From Reticulitermes speratus (lineage: Eukaryota; Arthropoda; Insecta; Blattodea; Rhinotermitidae), in contig JAJKFL010000005.1 in the NCBI GenBank assembly GCA_021186555.1, positions 28,460,635-28,524,634 on the forward strand: 64,000 nt of DNA, given 5' to 3'. Shown piece after piece: positions 45,281-55,932 of this stretch. The notes beneath the pieces were generated by a model. The model was not told the origin of the DNA and did not search any database. It worked only from the letters and a program-made list of their open reading frames with translations. Positions within the stretch are counted from its first letter, which is position 1; each line of letters opens with the position of its first letter. Made by a program: the position numbers and the translations under genes.

Positions 45281-45350
45281 TGAATAATATTTATAGATCC
45301 AGTTCGTACCGCGCAGTAAACACTCTCCGTTTCGGTTATAAAAACCATTT
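45281..45350 (+). repeat. Short dispersed core repeat
   Basis: CTGAATAATATTTATAGATC, CAGTTCGTACCGCGCAG, TAAACACTCTCCG and TTATAAAAACC are in family order. Confidence 0.55.
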
Positions 45351-45519
45351 CTTTCATTTTTTTCGCGTCCAGATCTCCGTAATGTTCTTTCAGGTTTTCG
45401 TCCAAATTTTCTGTGCACTGACAATCTACCACCACTGAAATTCAAATAATTCCTTATCCATAATTCAGCACATGAAGCAATTATATCACAAAAATTATTT
45501 ACTTATATTTTATTTACAT

Positions 45520-45915
45520 GCCCCGCCCACAGACACTTCCTTCAGTTAGAGAATCACTGCGTTTTTTTCCTATCCTGTGCCACACAAGCCAATCAGCGCC
45601 CTCCTATTTTACCTCATGAAGATCTATGTCAATATTAACTCCAATATAAACCTAGGTCTTTCAAGTGGCCTCTTTCCTTCGGGTTTCTCCACCAAAACCT
45701 TGTTTTCACCTTGCACTCCCATACCTAACGCATGATCAGCCCATTTCATTTTTCTGGACTTGGTCACCCGAATAATACTTGGTGAGCAGTACAGATCACG
45801 AAGCTCCCCGTTATGCAGTCTTCTCCTCTCCCTTGCTACCAGTCCCTCTTACGCCCAAATATCCACATCAGCACCATATTTTCAAATATCCTCAGCTATC
45901 TTCTCCCCTTATTTT
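45520..45915 (-). mobile_element. LINE ORF2 tail fragment
   Basis: Plus-strand CCTATCCTGTGCCACACAAG, CCTAGGTCTTTCAAGTGGCC, GGTTTCTCCACCAAAACC and GGTCACCCGAATAATACTTG match the 39212 copy in order. It covers the RWAGHV-to-DWIDLAQ portion of ORF2, with the frame broken by indels. Confidence 0.82.
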
Positions 45916-45965
45916 CAGTAATAGTTAAATTAACCCTTTCAATAATGGCGTTTATCTAAGTTACA

Positions 45966-46231
45966 AAAGACTCTACCTGTAACATGCCATGAAGACACAG
46001 AAGCGGAGTATACAGAGGCGTTAGATAGCGATGAGTAGTCAAAGCCACCGCAGGCCGCTTTACGCCCCCCCCCCCCCCGTAAAAAGCCAGCACCCATTAT
46101 GCAGGAGGCTGGGTGGATCTTCGGGGCCAATCTGGACAGGCACGAAGAACCTCGCCCCGTCAGTTTTCGCACCTCCGACCGTCCAGCCCGTAGAGAATTG
46201 CTCTACCAAATACGCCATTCTGGCCGCCTTG
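45966..46231 (-). mobile_element. tRNA-derived SINE, family 4
   Basis: TCTAAGTTACA at 45955-45965 and 46232-46242 is an exact 11-bp target duplication. Body blocks GGCCGCTTTACGCC, a C14 run (46065-46078), GCACCCATTATGCAGGAGGC, and the head (CCGTCCAGCCCGTAG, TACCAAATACGCCATTCTGG) match the 18011 copy. The frames on both strands are SINE sequence. Confidence 0.94.
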
Positions 46232-46242
46232 TCTAAGTTACA

Positions 46243-46507
46243 GCCCATAAAAAATAAAACATATTCCGTGGCCTTTATAAACAGAGGTCAATCGGTTGAT
46301 GATATTTAGGGATATAATCGATATTTATTTAAAAATACTATGTGAGACATAAATACTCGGTGTGGAAAATGCAGTTTCTCAATGTCACATCAGCTGCTAC
46401 ATACAGTTACAAGAAGGTCTTCAACTGTTAGTGACGTAACAAGTCTTCTAGTGAACTGTCAGGTTTCTGTTCCTGACATGATAAGCTTGAAATTTTCGCT
46501 CTGCGAC
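46243..46507. other. Unannotated stretch
   Basis: No supported feature. Confidence 0.4.
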
Positions 46508-46586
46508 CGTTTTATCCGGTACACACCAACACACCTACGGGTCTCGTTTTATCCGGTACACACCGACACACCTACGGGTCTCGTTT
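46508..46586 (+). repeat. 37-bp tandem duplication
   Basis: Two units start CGTTTTATCCGGTACACACC at 46508 and 46545 and differ at one base (CAACACACC versus CGACACACC). A third unit begins as CGTTTCC and stops. Confidence 0.95.
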
Positions 46587-47901
46587 CCTGAATGCAATTC
46601 ACTAAACGTCTTTAGTCCTAATACGGTCTTCTGACTGATGGGCGTTTTAAAATTTGTACAAAGGTTTCGGTCGAACCTGCTGCATCCTTCTTGATATTAC
46701 AAGGGTAAATAAGTTCGAGACTTTGACACATATCTACCAAATCACAGTGTCTCACATCCCGGACGACTGCAGTATTAATTTTTCCCGACGTAATAATCTC
46801 AAGTCTTACAGTTTTGTCTGACTCTACCAAAATAGGAACCGAGCTTATGATAGCCTGCTGGCTAGTCCGACCTGTCGTACACTTCAGGGAAGTGACATTT
46901 GAGGTGAATCTTGCACGGAATAATGTTAGTCTTTAAAGCCTAGTGTTTAGTGTGCGTACCGTGAATTCAAAAGCCACAATTTGGCATTTTGCCCACACTC
47001 TTTTGTTTGTTCCGTATAAGCCTCACAATAAGCAGCCATTTTCCCCCCATACAGTATTCACCGATTTTATTTCTAATGGAAGCACGTTGTGTTCTCTGGG
47101 AGGTACTACTCAATTTTTATACACAGTCAAGACTAATTTTATTTTTCGTAGAGCCTACAGCATTCTACAACGACTGTATTGCACTAAACTGCGATTGAAC
47201 GGCGGTCCTCCGCCTTGAGAATCCGACGTTGACGTACCTGAACAGTGGCGGTGCGGATATATAAATATAGAACAATAAGGTGAGTTGTGGAGAAGTCCCG
47301 TTATACCAGCAAATACAGACAACCGGGCTTACGGAAAAGCAGTTATATCAGCTGGACTGCACTCAATAAGCATTCCAGTAGCTAAGAAATAAACACAAAG
47401 GCGTATTGTACCGCAAGTTGCATTATCAGAATAATGCCTGAAGGCTGCAAAAAGTTTAACCAGCAAGACTGTAGCCAGCTCCGGTGAAAGGGCACGGGTT
47501 TGTTGCTTAACAAGGCAGGTATATCCTAGTACAGCGACCACGCCCTGGCCTCGGGAAGAGCACAGTGTGCCTTCATCGAAAGCAAGGGCCTCGCCTTGTC
47601 GCTCGCTGCAGTGCCGATACCAACACCTGAAGAAGCCGCTGGCAGGAGCTTGCTACTTGCTGCTAGAATATTGCATGGGGTTCCCTCTACTGCCTAATCA
47701 CTTCTTGTCAATTATACTGGGTTTTACTCGTAACACCTCAGCTTAAGCTTGTAAAGCTTCCAACGACAGAGTTATTAAATTCCGCTTCCAAACCAGGAGA
47801 GTCCATTCTAAGATGAATAAAGAATTTATTAATCTTTCATATCAATTGGCTGTGTCATTCCTACGCGAGTTACGCCTACAGAATGCATATAACTTCAAGG
47901 G
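46587..47901. other. Unannotated stretch, partly GC-richer
   Basis: Several frames (46618-46830, 46943-47218, 47329-47541) without recognisable motifs. The segment 47540-47700 is noticeably GC-richer (GGGCCTCGCCTTGTCGCTCG) but unidentified. No gene claimed. Confidence 0.35.
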
Positions 47902-48067
47902 AACTAACTAACTACATGGAGCAGAGTCCTTCCTGAGGAGCTAACAGGTCCTCAGCTAGTCAATAAATGTCCAGCGTTTTATGGAACTCTAAGGTTAGTT
48001 ACCGCATTCACAAGATCCCGTCACCTGTCCCTATCCTGAGCCAGATCAATCCAGTCCGTCCTGTGCC
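47902..48067 (-). mobile_element. LINE 3' end, minus copy
   Basis: It starts AACTAACTAACTACATGGAG and continues CAGAGTCCTTCCTGAGGAGC, TTTTATGGAACTC and CCTGTCCCTATCCTGAGCC. This is one of the better preserved tails, containing only the last ORF2 codons plus 3' UTR. Confidence 0.88.
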
Positions 48068-48166
48068 ATAGCTTATCCTCACCTGAATAAAAAAATCACT
48101 GTAGGTGGAAAGAGAACGTCAGGTCTTCGCTCTTCTGAGCTGTTACGCATCATATGTATGTAATGT

Positions 48167-48269
48167 TAACCGACGGTTCGGGACAGCCTATTGGTCCCGT
48201 TTCAACGGTAAAGCAGTCCAGTCCATTCCCTTGAAGATGGGACCGACAGGCTCGCCCAAACGTCGGTAA
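48167..48269. repeat. Inverted repeat with hammerhead-like motif
   Basis: Left arm 48167-48205 (TTAACCGACGGTTCGGGAC ... TTTCAA) and right arm 48231-48269 (TTGAAGATGGGACCGACAGG ... ACGTCGGTAA) pair over about 39 bases around a 25-base spacer. Each arm resembles TTGAAGATGG...CCAAACGTC, the motif described at 17717, so two copies sit head to head. Confidence 0.75.
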
Positions 48270-48514
48270 TGAACAACACACATACGCTGCGTAACAATCG
48301 AGAAGAGCGAAGACCTCATCTAACTGTGGCGGAAGCGCGGGATCTCGGAAAGAGAACCTACCCAACAAGAATCGACCTCGCCAATATCCGAGGAGAAAAT
48401 CATGTGAATGAGCAAAAAGGGCCGTTATAATGACTTCATTTAGAGGCTGTAACAATTTCGGATTTATGCACGTCTACTTTTCTTAAGCAGAAATGTTTAT
48501 TTATTTAAATTCAA
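48270..48514. other. Unannotated stretch
   Basis: Overlaps a 101-codon minus frame (48150-48455) that runs through the inverted repeat. I see no reason to call it coding. Confidence 0.4.
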
Positions 48515-48590
48515 AGAGTGTTAAAAATTCAGTTCTCCCTTAGAGAATACACACAGCATCGCCATTAAAAAGAGGCCGGTTAATTATTCT
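48515..48590 (+). repeat. Short dispersed core repeat
   Basis: GTGTTAAAAATTCAGTTCTC, CCTTAGAGAATACACACAGC and CGCCATTAAAAAGAGGCC are in family order. Confidence 0.55.
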
Positions 48591-48864
48591 TATGAACATT
48601 ATCAATTTTTATTCTAGAAATAATATAAAACACATATTAACATTCTCTGGCAATGTCCGGAGAATGTAATGGTAAAAAATTATTTCGTCTAATAGCTATT
48701 ATGCTTTAAAAGCCTCTTCAGAATCATTGCGCAAAGTACACACAGACAAAAGAAATCGTTTCGGAACAATGAAAGAAAAACACTGAGACCACAGAAGCAG
48801 AGATATATGTACAAAGACAATAAAAGCAACCTAGACACTTCGAATATTGTCTGTTTTGTGTATG

Positions 48865-48945
48865 GTTATGAAATTTCTTGTTCCGTAAAGGGCAGGGAAT
48901 TTCCTGACAGACTGAGGGATATTAGTTTATCAGGGAAACAATTAG
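48865..48945 (+). mobile_element. LINE 3'-end scrap, plus copy
   Basis: ATGAAATTTCTTGTTCCG, TAAAGGGCAGGGAATTTCC and ACTGAGGGATATTAG parallel NLRVP-stop and the 3' UTR of the family (ATGAACCTTCGGGTTCCATAAA...GGGGAATTTC). Confidence 0.6.
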
Positions 48946-49663
48946 ATTTGTTATGTCGAGAGAATCCGGAGAGAGAGAGAGAAAGGCGGAGAGTGCAGAC
49001 AGACTAGACCATGAACGTAAGGAAAATTTTTCAGATTTCTGGACGACTGAAGTACCTAGAAGGCAACATGTGGCCCAAGAATCTCACCGCTTCTTTTAGG
49101 ATGAAGATGATGATGCACAATATTACACGTAAGATATGTAACATTAAGCTCAACTTCTGAGTAAGGTGTCCACCCAGGTGGCCGTGTGACTTGTTTATTG
49201 ACACTGTCAGTAATTACGCAACGTCGAATTATAGAATGATTAGTGAGAAATGAATTGGTAATGATGTGAAAGGAAATGGTCGTGACTTAATCTGAGATAT
49301 TTGCCTGGAGGGACTGAAGAAACCCATATAAACGTCAGCAGGGTTAACTGGTTTTCCGACCGGGAATTTAGCGCGAGAACTCTGGAATATGAAGCACGAG
49401 TTGTTATAGTCTCTCGGCTGCCGTATGCGGCGAATTGCAGGTTCATTTGTGCTGAGAGACTGGAGAGAAATAGTAAAAGACAAAATGGCGGAAAGAACAT
49501 ACGAAAAAGGGAAGGAGCTTAGGTACAAACACGGTACAAAGGAATAAATAAAACAAGAAAAAAGACATAAAGATGGAAACAAGAAAACCTAAAGGGACTT
49601 TAGAAGTAAAGAAAATAATCAAGTAGCAAATGTCTGATGTTTTCACAGTTTTTAAAATTTTGA
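48946..49663. other. Unannotated, purine-rich
   Basis: Short (GAGA)n at about 48970-48985. Minus frames at 49229-49646 overlap one another and are pyrimidine-driven (Phe/Leu/Ser rich), so I do not call them genes. Confidence 0.4.
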
Positions 49664-49935
49664 TGGCCGATCCCGTTGGCCGAGCGGTTTAAGGCGTGGG
49701 TTTGCGGTCGGTCGCTTGCTGGGATTGCTGGTTCGAACCCCGCCGGGGGCATGGATATCCGTCTCTTGTGAGTGTTTTGTGTTGTCAGGTAGAGGACTCT
49801 GCGATGGGCCGATCATTCGTCCAGAGTAGTCCTACCAAGTGTGTGTGTGTCATTCAGCGTGATAAAGGGCAACAATAACCTCTACACCTACAGTGAGTAG
49901 GTAGAAAGAAGTCAAGACTAAGAAAGAAAGAAAGA
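49664..49935 (+). mobile_element. tRNA-derived SINE, family 3
   Basis: The head is GATGGCCGATCCCGTTGGCC and the B box GGTTCGAACCCC. The body carries GTTGTCAGGTAGAGGACTCTG and GTCCTACCAAGTGTG. The tail ends in an (AGAA)n tract. Confidence 0.92.
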
Positions 49936-50906
49936 TGACGGTCTTTCATTTTGTGCCACCGTGTAGACTGGTATGCGGCTATCAACTTTTTGGTGGAACG
50001 TACTGTTTCCATACTGATAGACGTCATTTATATCCTGAAAATGTGGGCATTATGTGCCTCTGAAACCCATCAGACTACATTGTGTCATAACCCGAAAGAC
50101 AACCATCTGAAACCAAACGAAGGACGCATGTGGCTTAGGCAGCTGAGGTGACAGTTGCTAAGCGTTTTATAACGATCTTTGGCAGCACAAATTGCAATAG
50201 CTCCCACTAAACCCTCAGCAATATTACGTAACAACCTCACGGCAGTCGCAGGGGGCCACACAGACGTTTCACTTAGCTCTGCATGTACGGAGCACACAGC
50301 AGTGAGTGTGCCTACCGTGTCAGCAAGACATCTGTTGCCTACGAACAGTTCCTCATCCTACGGTACACAGTTGTCAAGAACAGGGCGTGGAGGAGTTGCT
50401 CCAGAGGTTAATAGTCTGATGAAGATAACGAAATGGACAGAATGTGAAGGTGACATTCCGGTTACATGACCATAGTTTAAGGCAGCGTAGACTGGTACAA
50501 ACATTCACTGTTACCTGGATAGTTAAGCCGACTACACGCACGTGCACGCGCGCATGCATGCACGCAAGCACACACTCACAATTATGTCGTTCCTCAGGAA
50601 CACAACTTGCAAGCCACTCTACAAAACTCATTTACTTGGTCTGTGTTTCATAAGAACTTTCCTTTACTCCAGTCTTCATATTTCCCTGTACACTTCCTTT
50701 GAGTACATAGTTTCATTTCACAAATTCGAGATAGAGTTTTTTTGTAGACTACTATTTAGAATAAATTAGCCGGATCTTCCAGTAAATAGTGCAGTATCCA
50801 GGCTCACAGACTCCTATTTCTACAACAGTTTTGAATGATAGTGATAAAGTGTCATTTACAGCAAAGCTTAACAGTGATTTCAGGCTTCCGCCGCGATTTT
50901 GATGAA
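49936..50906. other. Unannotated stretch
   Basis: A 96-codon frame at 50179-50469 is moderately GC-rich but unrecognised and overlapped by minus frames. Alternating GCAC/TGCA simple sequence lies at about 50535-50575. Confidence 0.35.
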
Positions 50907-50956
50907 AACTGCGCTCGTCTGGGATATTACGCGTAATATCCCAGACGAGCGCAGTT
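50907..50956. repeat. Perfect 50-bp palindrome
   Basis: AACTGCGCTCGTCTGGGATA followed by TTACG is mirrored exactly by CGTAATATCCCAGACGAGCG followed by CAGTT, with no spacer and no mismatch across two 25-base arms. As single-stranded DNA or RNA it would form a long hairpin. An arm translated on the minus strand gives TALVWDIT, which loosely recalls a peptide common in insect transposon relics, so the arm may derive from a repeat. Confidence 0.97.
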
Positions 50957-51364
50957 CTCAAAGCTTACCAGTCTGGGTTGTTAAGTGCAGATTTATTAGA
51001 ACCCTTTCTTCAGTTTCCTGTTTATGTGATGGGATATTCTAACTTCTACTTAAACTACAGCGACAAATTCCGGAATGGCACATGATCGAAGAATTTTAAG
51101 GGAACACGCACATGTTGACAAGAGACAATTAGTATTGATTGTTTACTAACATCATACTTCACAGTTTTTTGGCTTATTAAAGGGCCATATTTAATAAATA
51201 CAAGAAGTCAAAGACCCATAACATTTTTATCCTCAATCTAAATCTTAGCACTACAGTACTTGCTATGTGTAAAGCATGCTTAACATTACATAGCTCTGCA
51301 TTCTGTTACATATGATGTTCGACCAAAAAAAGCTATTGTTCTGTAACAGCATTCACCGGCTGGC
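50957..51364. other. Unannotated stretch
   Basis: No supported feature. Confidence 0.4.
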
Positions 51365-51450
51365 TGGTCTTTGTAATGCAGCCTGTTGTTTTTCTTGTGA
51401 CGTGTTAACTGAAGTTTTAAAATATTACAAAAATAAATTTCATGCTTCAA
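51365..51450 (-). repeat. Short dispersed core repeat, minus copy
   Basis: The reverse complement reads TAATATTTTAAAACTTCAGT, then CGTCACAAGAAAAACAAC and GCTGCATTACAAAGACCAGC, in family order. Confidence 0.55.
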
Positions 51451-52089
51451 AGATTTAAGGTCTCGAAAGTTGATCTCAGTTTTAGACTAATGTCAGTGAC
51501 GGTGCTGAAACGTAAAATAGTACCTGTGTAACATCTATATGTAGATGTTAACACCCAAATGCAGATACAAAATGCTATAAAACTCTACTGTAATAGTCAG
51601 TTTGGCATACGAAAGAAATAGTTGGGTGGGGGCGAAATGATGTAAATGAGAGCGTGGTTGTCACGGTGTACCAGCTTCAAAAATTTAAGTAGGGTAAAAA
51701 TGTGACTCGTCATTAGAGAAGGTACAGCATTATTAAAGGTACCTTTTCTTTAACACGCGTGAGTGACAAACGCAAGTGCTTGGTGTGAAAGCGCCTTAGT
51801 AATCTGTTTTTGTAAATTATATCACTATATCAGGAAACAGTTGTATCACAAAGGCGTATATACAGACAGACAAACCAATTCGCGCACAAGACCTCCATAA
51901 TGTGATCCCTTGTTGACAAAGTCGATAACGTCATGTCCTGAGAAGTTGTCTTTAACACACGTATCACCGTCAAATGAAGCTGCGTCAAAAGATCACAATA
52001 CGGGAGTCTGGTAGTTACTGGTAAAACAGGTATACGTACAGGACAATCTTCTGGAAACAGAATTGCTTTCCGCGAGAAGTGCAATTGAT
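51451..52089. other. Unannotated stretch
   Basis: A minus frame of 84 codons (51830-52084) is unrecognised. Confidence 0.4.
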
Positions 52090-52540
52090 CTGCAAGGTTA
52101 TCCAGCCCATATTCTAATCACTATAGTGATTATTCTGTCCTGGTGCCTTGTTAGATTCCGCTTAATAATCCGACAGCGGACCCCGCCGTGATCAAGTTTA
52201 ATCAGGCTCACATCATTCCATCTTATCTCATTCAGATCCACTCTAATGATATCCTCCAATCTAGAAGCACTTTAATCAAACAGCTCTTACTTTGAGGTTT
52301 TCTGATTAAACACCTTAGTACATTTCTATTTTCTCCCATAGAAAATACATGCTCCGTCATTTGTACTTTTCTGATTTGATCACTTTAATAACATACGTTG
52401 ACAAGTGCAAATCATGAAACTCCAAATCGTGCAGTAGTCCGCGTCTTAACTCCTCACTCTTCAGTCTCAATATTCCACTCAAAACCCCTGGTCAAACACT
52501 CTCAATTATGGTGATTTGGGATTCTCGAATCAATGACTAC
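52090..52540 (-). mobile_element. LINE ORF2 tail fragment, decayed
   Basis: AATCAGGCTCACATCATTCC, CTGATTTGATCACTTTAATA, TGACAAGTGCAAATCATGAA and ACTCCAAATCGTGCAGTAG follow the order of the 39212 and 45520 copies with heavy divergence. Confidence 0.65.
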
Positions 52541-53545
52541 GAAGAAAGTTGCCTTCTGTTACGTGCCGCCGTATAGCTTGGTAGATATTAATGTTTTGGA
52601 GAAACGTTCTGCTTCCAAACTCAGCGTAGGTGCGTATTAAAATGGCTTAAGGTTGTTACTGAGAAACACTGGTTGTTTTCTAGCGTATTATAAGGCCTAT
52701 CTTCCCGAAAGACCGTAACTTTTGCCTGTTTTTCCAAACAAATTAATGATTACTTCTTCCATTAATATTGTGGTGTGTATTTACGTAGGCCTACATGTTA
52801 TGATCATTCATTAAAATTTTCTTAAACCGTGCCCAGCTATTTGGGACAATTATGTGACCTAATCCTACTTTGTTTTGCACTTAACCGCGAAGAAGGTTAA
52901 GTCGTAAGCAGAAAACTTTACAGACGAGTGTGTTACAATAAATGACTTAACAAATGTCGAAATCCAGTGGGTAGCATTTCTGAACTCTACTGAGGAGATA
53001 CCGGCTTCAATTCCCGGTCCAGAGACAGGTCATCCGGGCTGAGGAACTCTTCAAGTTAGGCCACGGTAGCTTCTTTCACATCATTTTCAGTTCGTTATTT
53101 ACTATTGTCTTAACTTTGAATCCTATAGATTTTGGACTACTGATAGCATTGTTAAGTAAACAATTAATTAATTTATCATTTGCGGTTCTCACGGATATGA
53201 ATAAGAAATTTACTCCTTTTGACTTGTGGTGCCCTGTAGTTTAATAGATATGCACAAAATTTCAGGGGACCTTACTGCCCTCATCTTCAGGACACATGAG
53301 ACTCGTGATCCTTGGTTTGATCCATGCCGCTCTTTCTATGTAATATGACAACACTCAATTCCTATTCGCCTTTAAACCCCAAGCTGTAGGCAACATTTCT
53401 TCTGGAAAATAGGTCTCTGCCTTCCAAACTACACTTCATCATATCTTAGATAACCCGTGACCTTCACTTATATATACCGCGAAAATACCAGCTACTGTCG
53501 TAGTCCGTGTATTAGTTCTGATGGATACAGCAGCACTGAGACAGT
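52541..53545. other. Unannotated; possible SINE relic
   Basis: CCGGCTTCAATTCCCGG at about 53002 is B-box-like, and the 90 bases after it (CATCCGGGCTGAGGAACTC) look SINE-like. CTCATCTTCAGGACAC at about 53280 recalls the hairpin motif on the minus strand. No gene. Confidence 0.35.
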
Positions 53546-53547
53546 TC

Positions 53548-54012
53548 TTTAGGCCCCTTCGCATAGTCGCGACAAGAGCATACTATCTTTGTCATATCCG
53601 TCTATCTCCGTTTCTTCGACTGTTTCCGCATGTATTAGAACGGCCCCACTGAACGGATTTCCGTGAACTTTGACACGTTTGAATTGTACAAATACCTGTA
53701 GAGTAACTCCAAATTTGGTCCAAATCGAACAAAAATATCGGGCACTTTACATGAAGACCTAAGTTTCATTGTTGCCGGCGACATAGATTTATCAAACATG
53801 CATTTTTGCGCAACAATCAATCATTTTGTATTGTTCACAGTAACATGCACCTCAACAATATTCACAGGAGGAACTATTGTCTTTCCACTGCAAAAATGGT
53901 TAAGCGAACGCGTCACAGAGCTACGTTATACGCACATTGGCTCTCTTGTTCTCGGGTTAGTTCGGTTTTCGGCCGTGAATTTTCATCATTCGGTTATCGT
54001 TGGCATTATATG
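53548..54012 (+). repeat. GTCC dispersed repeat, diverged copy
   Basis: CCTTCGCATAGTCGCGAC, TTTGTCATATCCGTC, ACGGATTTCCGTGAACTTTG, TTTACATGAAGACC and ACGTTATACGCACATTGG match 38232 and 61600 in order. The tandem GTCC block is mostly eroded. The 162-codon frame from 53806 starts inside it. Confidence 0.75.
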
Positions 54013-54359
54013 TGCCCATATACTAACAGTGGCGTTAAACAAACTACCAGGAACCTAGGCTATTATGTGGAAACCCAACACACTGCGTACAGGATGAAGC
54101 AGGTTCCTGTTAGCTACAGAACGTGGGTTGTGACCGGAAGCAGCAGGCAGCTGCTTGTCGCCATCCACGTAACATTCCAGTGTGATCAAGCATTGCCTCA
54201 AGAGCAACTCAGCCCTTCTCCTGACACAGAATTGAGAAAGTTGTCTTCCTTTCGTTCACCCGAACGATTTGTTGGAATAAATTACTGTGAATGATGATTT
54301 TCAACAACTCGACGATGTGTCGGTTTTATCAACCGTGTGAAACTTAAATATATCTAGGT
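54013..54359. other. Unannotated; end of a 162-codon frame
   Basis: The second half of the plus frame 53806-54294 lies here. Its first half is repeat sequence and the rest has no recognisable domain, so I do not call a gene. Confidence 0.35.
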
Positions 54360-54430
54360 TACCTAATAATTAAGTTCTTATTCACAGAAAACACACTGTG
54401 TCACCATTAGAAAAACCAACCGGGTAACTG
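54360..54430 (+). repeat. Short dispersed core repeat, good copy
   Basis: AATTAAGTTCTTATTCACAG, AAAACACACTGTGTC and ACCATTAGAAAAACCAACCG follow the family order. The ACAG/CTGT hairpin arms are intact. Confidence 0.65.
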
Positions 54431-54680
54431 TGTAAGAAAACAAAGAGTAATTACTCTTTATTCTGTTAATTGTAAGGAAGACATAAACAGCTTCCACTTT
54501 ATGGACAAAAGGTAAGAGAATTTAATGTTAATTTGATGGTGACTGTAGTAACCATTATGATTTAAATTGGTACACAGATAAGAAGGCTGTCAACGTTACG
54601 CATATCACAAAAGTGTAATTTTTTACTTGATCCATACCATTCTTTCTACTTTATCCATGTATATTTTACACACTACGGAG
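54431..54680. other. Unannotated stretch
   Basis: No supported feature. Confidence 0.4.
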
Positions 54681-54740
54681 TTGAAGATGGAGACAATATG
54701 CTCTTCCGAAACGTCAGTAACCACCTACCAGACTACATGG
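54681..54740 (+). repeat. Hammerhead-like motif, copy 4
   Basis: TTGAAGATGGAGACAATATG, CTCTTCCGAAACGTCAG, then CCACCTACCAGACTACATGG. GGAG/CTCTTCC can form the central hairpin. It is the closest relative of the copies at 18453 and 34783. Confidence 0.5.
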
Positions 54741-55932
54741 TTTCGCAGTTCAATACACTACAATCTTATATCCCACTGTCGTGAAAGCCTCGAATCTCAT
54801 AAGATGAAACATTATAATTCACTAGAGCGTGTACGTAATCTCTCTGTTTGGGGCGCACGTGTTCACGACTGATTCATTTCTCGTGACGTAGACATTCATG
54901 CGGTGCATTACCTGTAACAACTCCACCCATCAGACATACACATTAGTCTTATACTCGAGTAGAATTAACTCTTAAGTTACGCAGTAAGAGAATGAAAGTG
55001 GCTCAAATACATGCAACGTCCACATAAATCCCAAGTTTTACAACGTAATCAGGAAGCCTCTCTAAGCCATAAAATTGTAGGTTACGTCAAATGAATGGGT
55101 CAGTTACAAAACAGAATACATCCAATGGTTGAAGTACGGACACATTTCTCACTGCAGTGGTCTGAGTCAATCGTGTGTATTGTTCTTAGTTCTTATGAAA
55201 ACAGAAATATGAATCATCATTTTTTCATACGTAATTCAGATAATTAATGCAATGTGTGTAATATGCAATTTGAATCAGGAATAAATTATAAACGTATATT
55301 TTAGGAAAAATTTTGCAATTTCCATTCTTTGTTGGCCGGAAAGCTGGTTGGATTTCGGCTGCTATCTGGAAGGTCCAGCGACCGACCATCTGGGGATACA
55401 GATTTTCTTGGCTTTCCTCAGGTCTTCAAGTAAGTGCTGAGATGGTTTCCAAAATCCAAGTTGCTACTTTATATTTCTCATGCAGCTCTCCATATTTAAA
55501 TTTATAAAAAATAAATGATTCTCTCTAAACATATTTACAAAATATATGTTTTTTCACTTACCAAAAAATCAAAGTTCCATATATTCTGTCTGAAGCTAAT
55601 ATTCACAATATTCTAATTCCTTCATTCTTATACTCATCCTGTCAGAAGGACGAGCGAGCGAAAGTCTAGGAGATTTACAAGAAGAGATATTCTGCTCCGA
55701 AAAATAATGTCTCCCCCTTTTCTGGCAATACTGTTCCATCTACCCTTCCACCATTCATACTTATGTATCTTCACCTCGTTAGATGCATTCATTTAGATAA
55801 GCTTTAGAATCTGAAGTTTACATTTTCATGTATAACCAGTAGCTGATACTTCAACGGATATTTATAAGATCTCGCAAATTTCTAAACATTTCAATGCACA
55901 CATACTTATGTTTTAAATCTTGTGTTTTATGG
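54741..55932. other. Long unannotated stretch
   Basis: AT-rich; a 64-codon frame at 55313 is unrecognised. Confidence 0.4.

Noticed and set aside
48150..48455. 101-codon minus ORF
   Set aside because: It runs through the inverted repeat at 48167-48269, and no protein motif is visible.
49229..49646. Minus-strand ORFs rich in Phe, Leu and Ser (membrane-like)
   Set aside because: The opposite strand is purine-rich, which produces hydrophobic translations by composition; the frames overlap each other.
53806..54294. 162-codon ORF as a gene
   Set aside because: Its first half is GTCC-repeat sequence shared with non-coding copies, and the second half has no recognisable domain.
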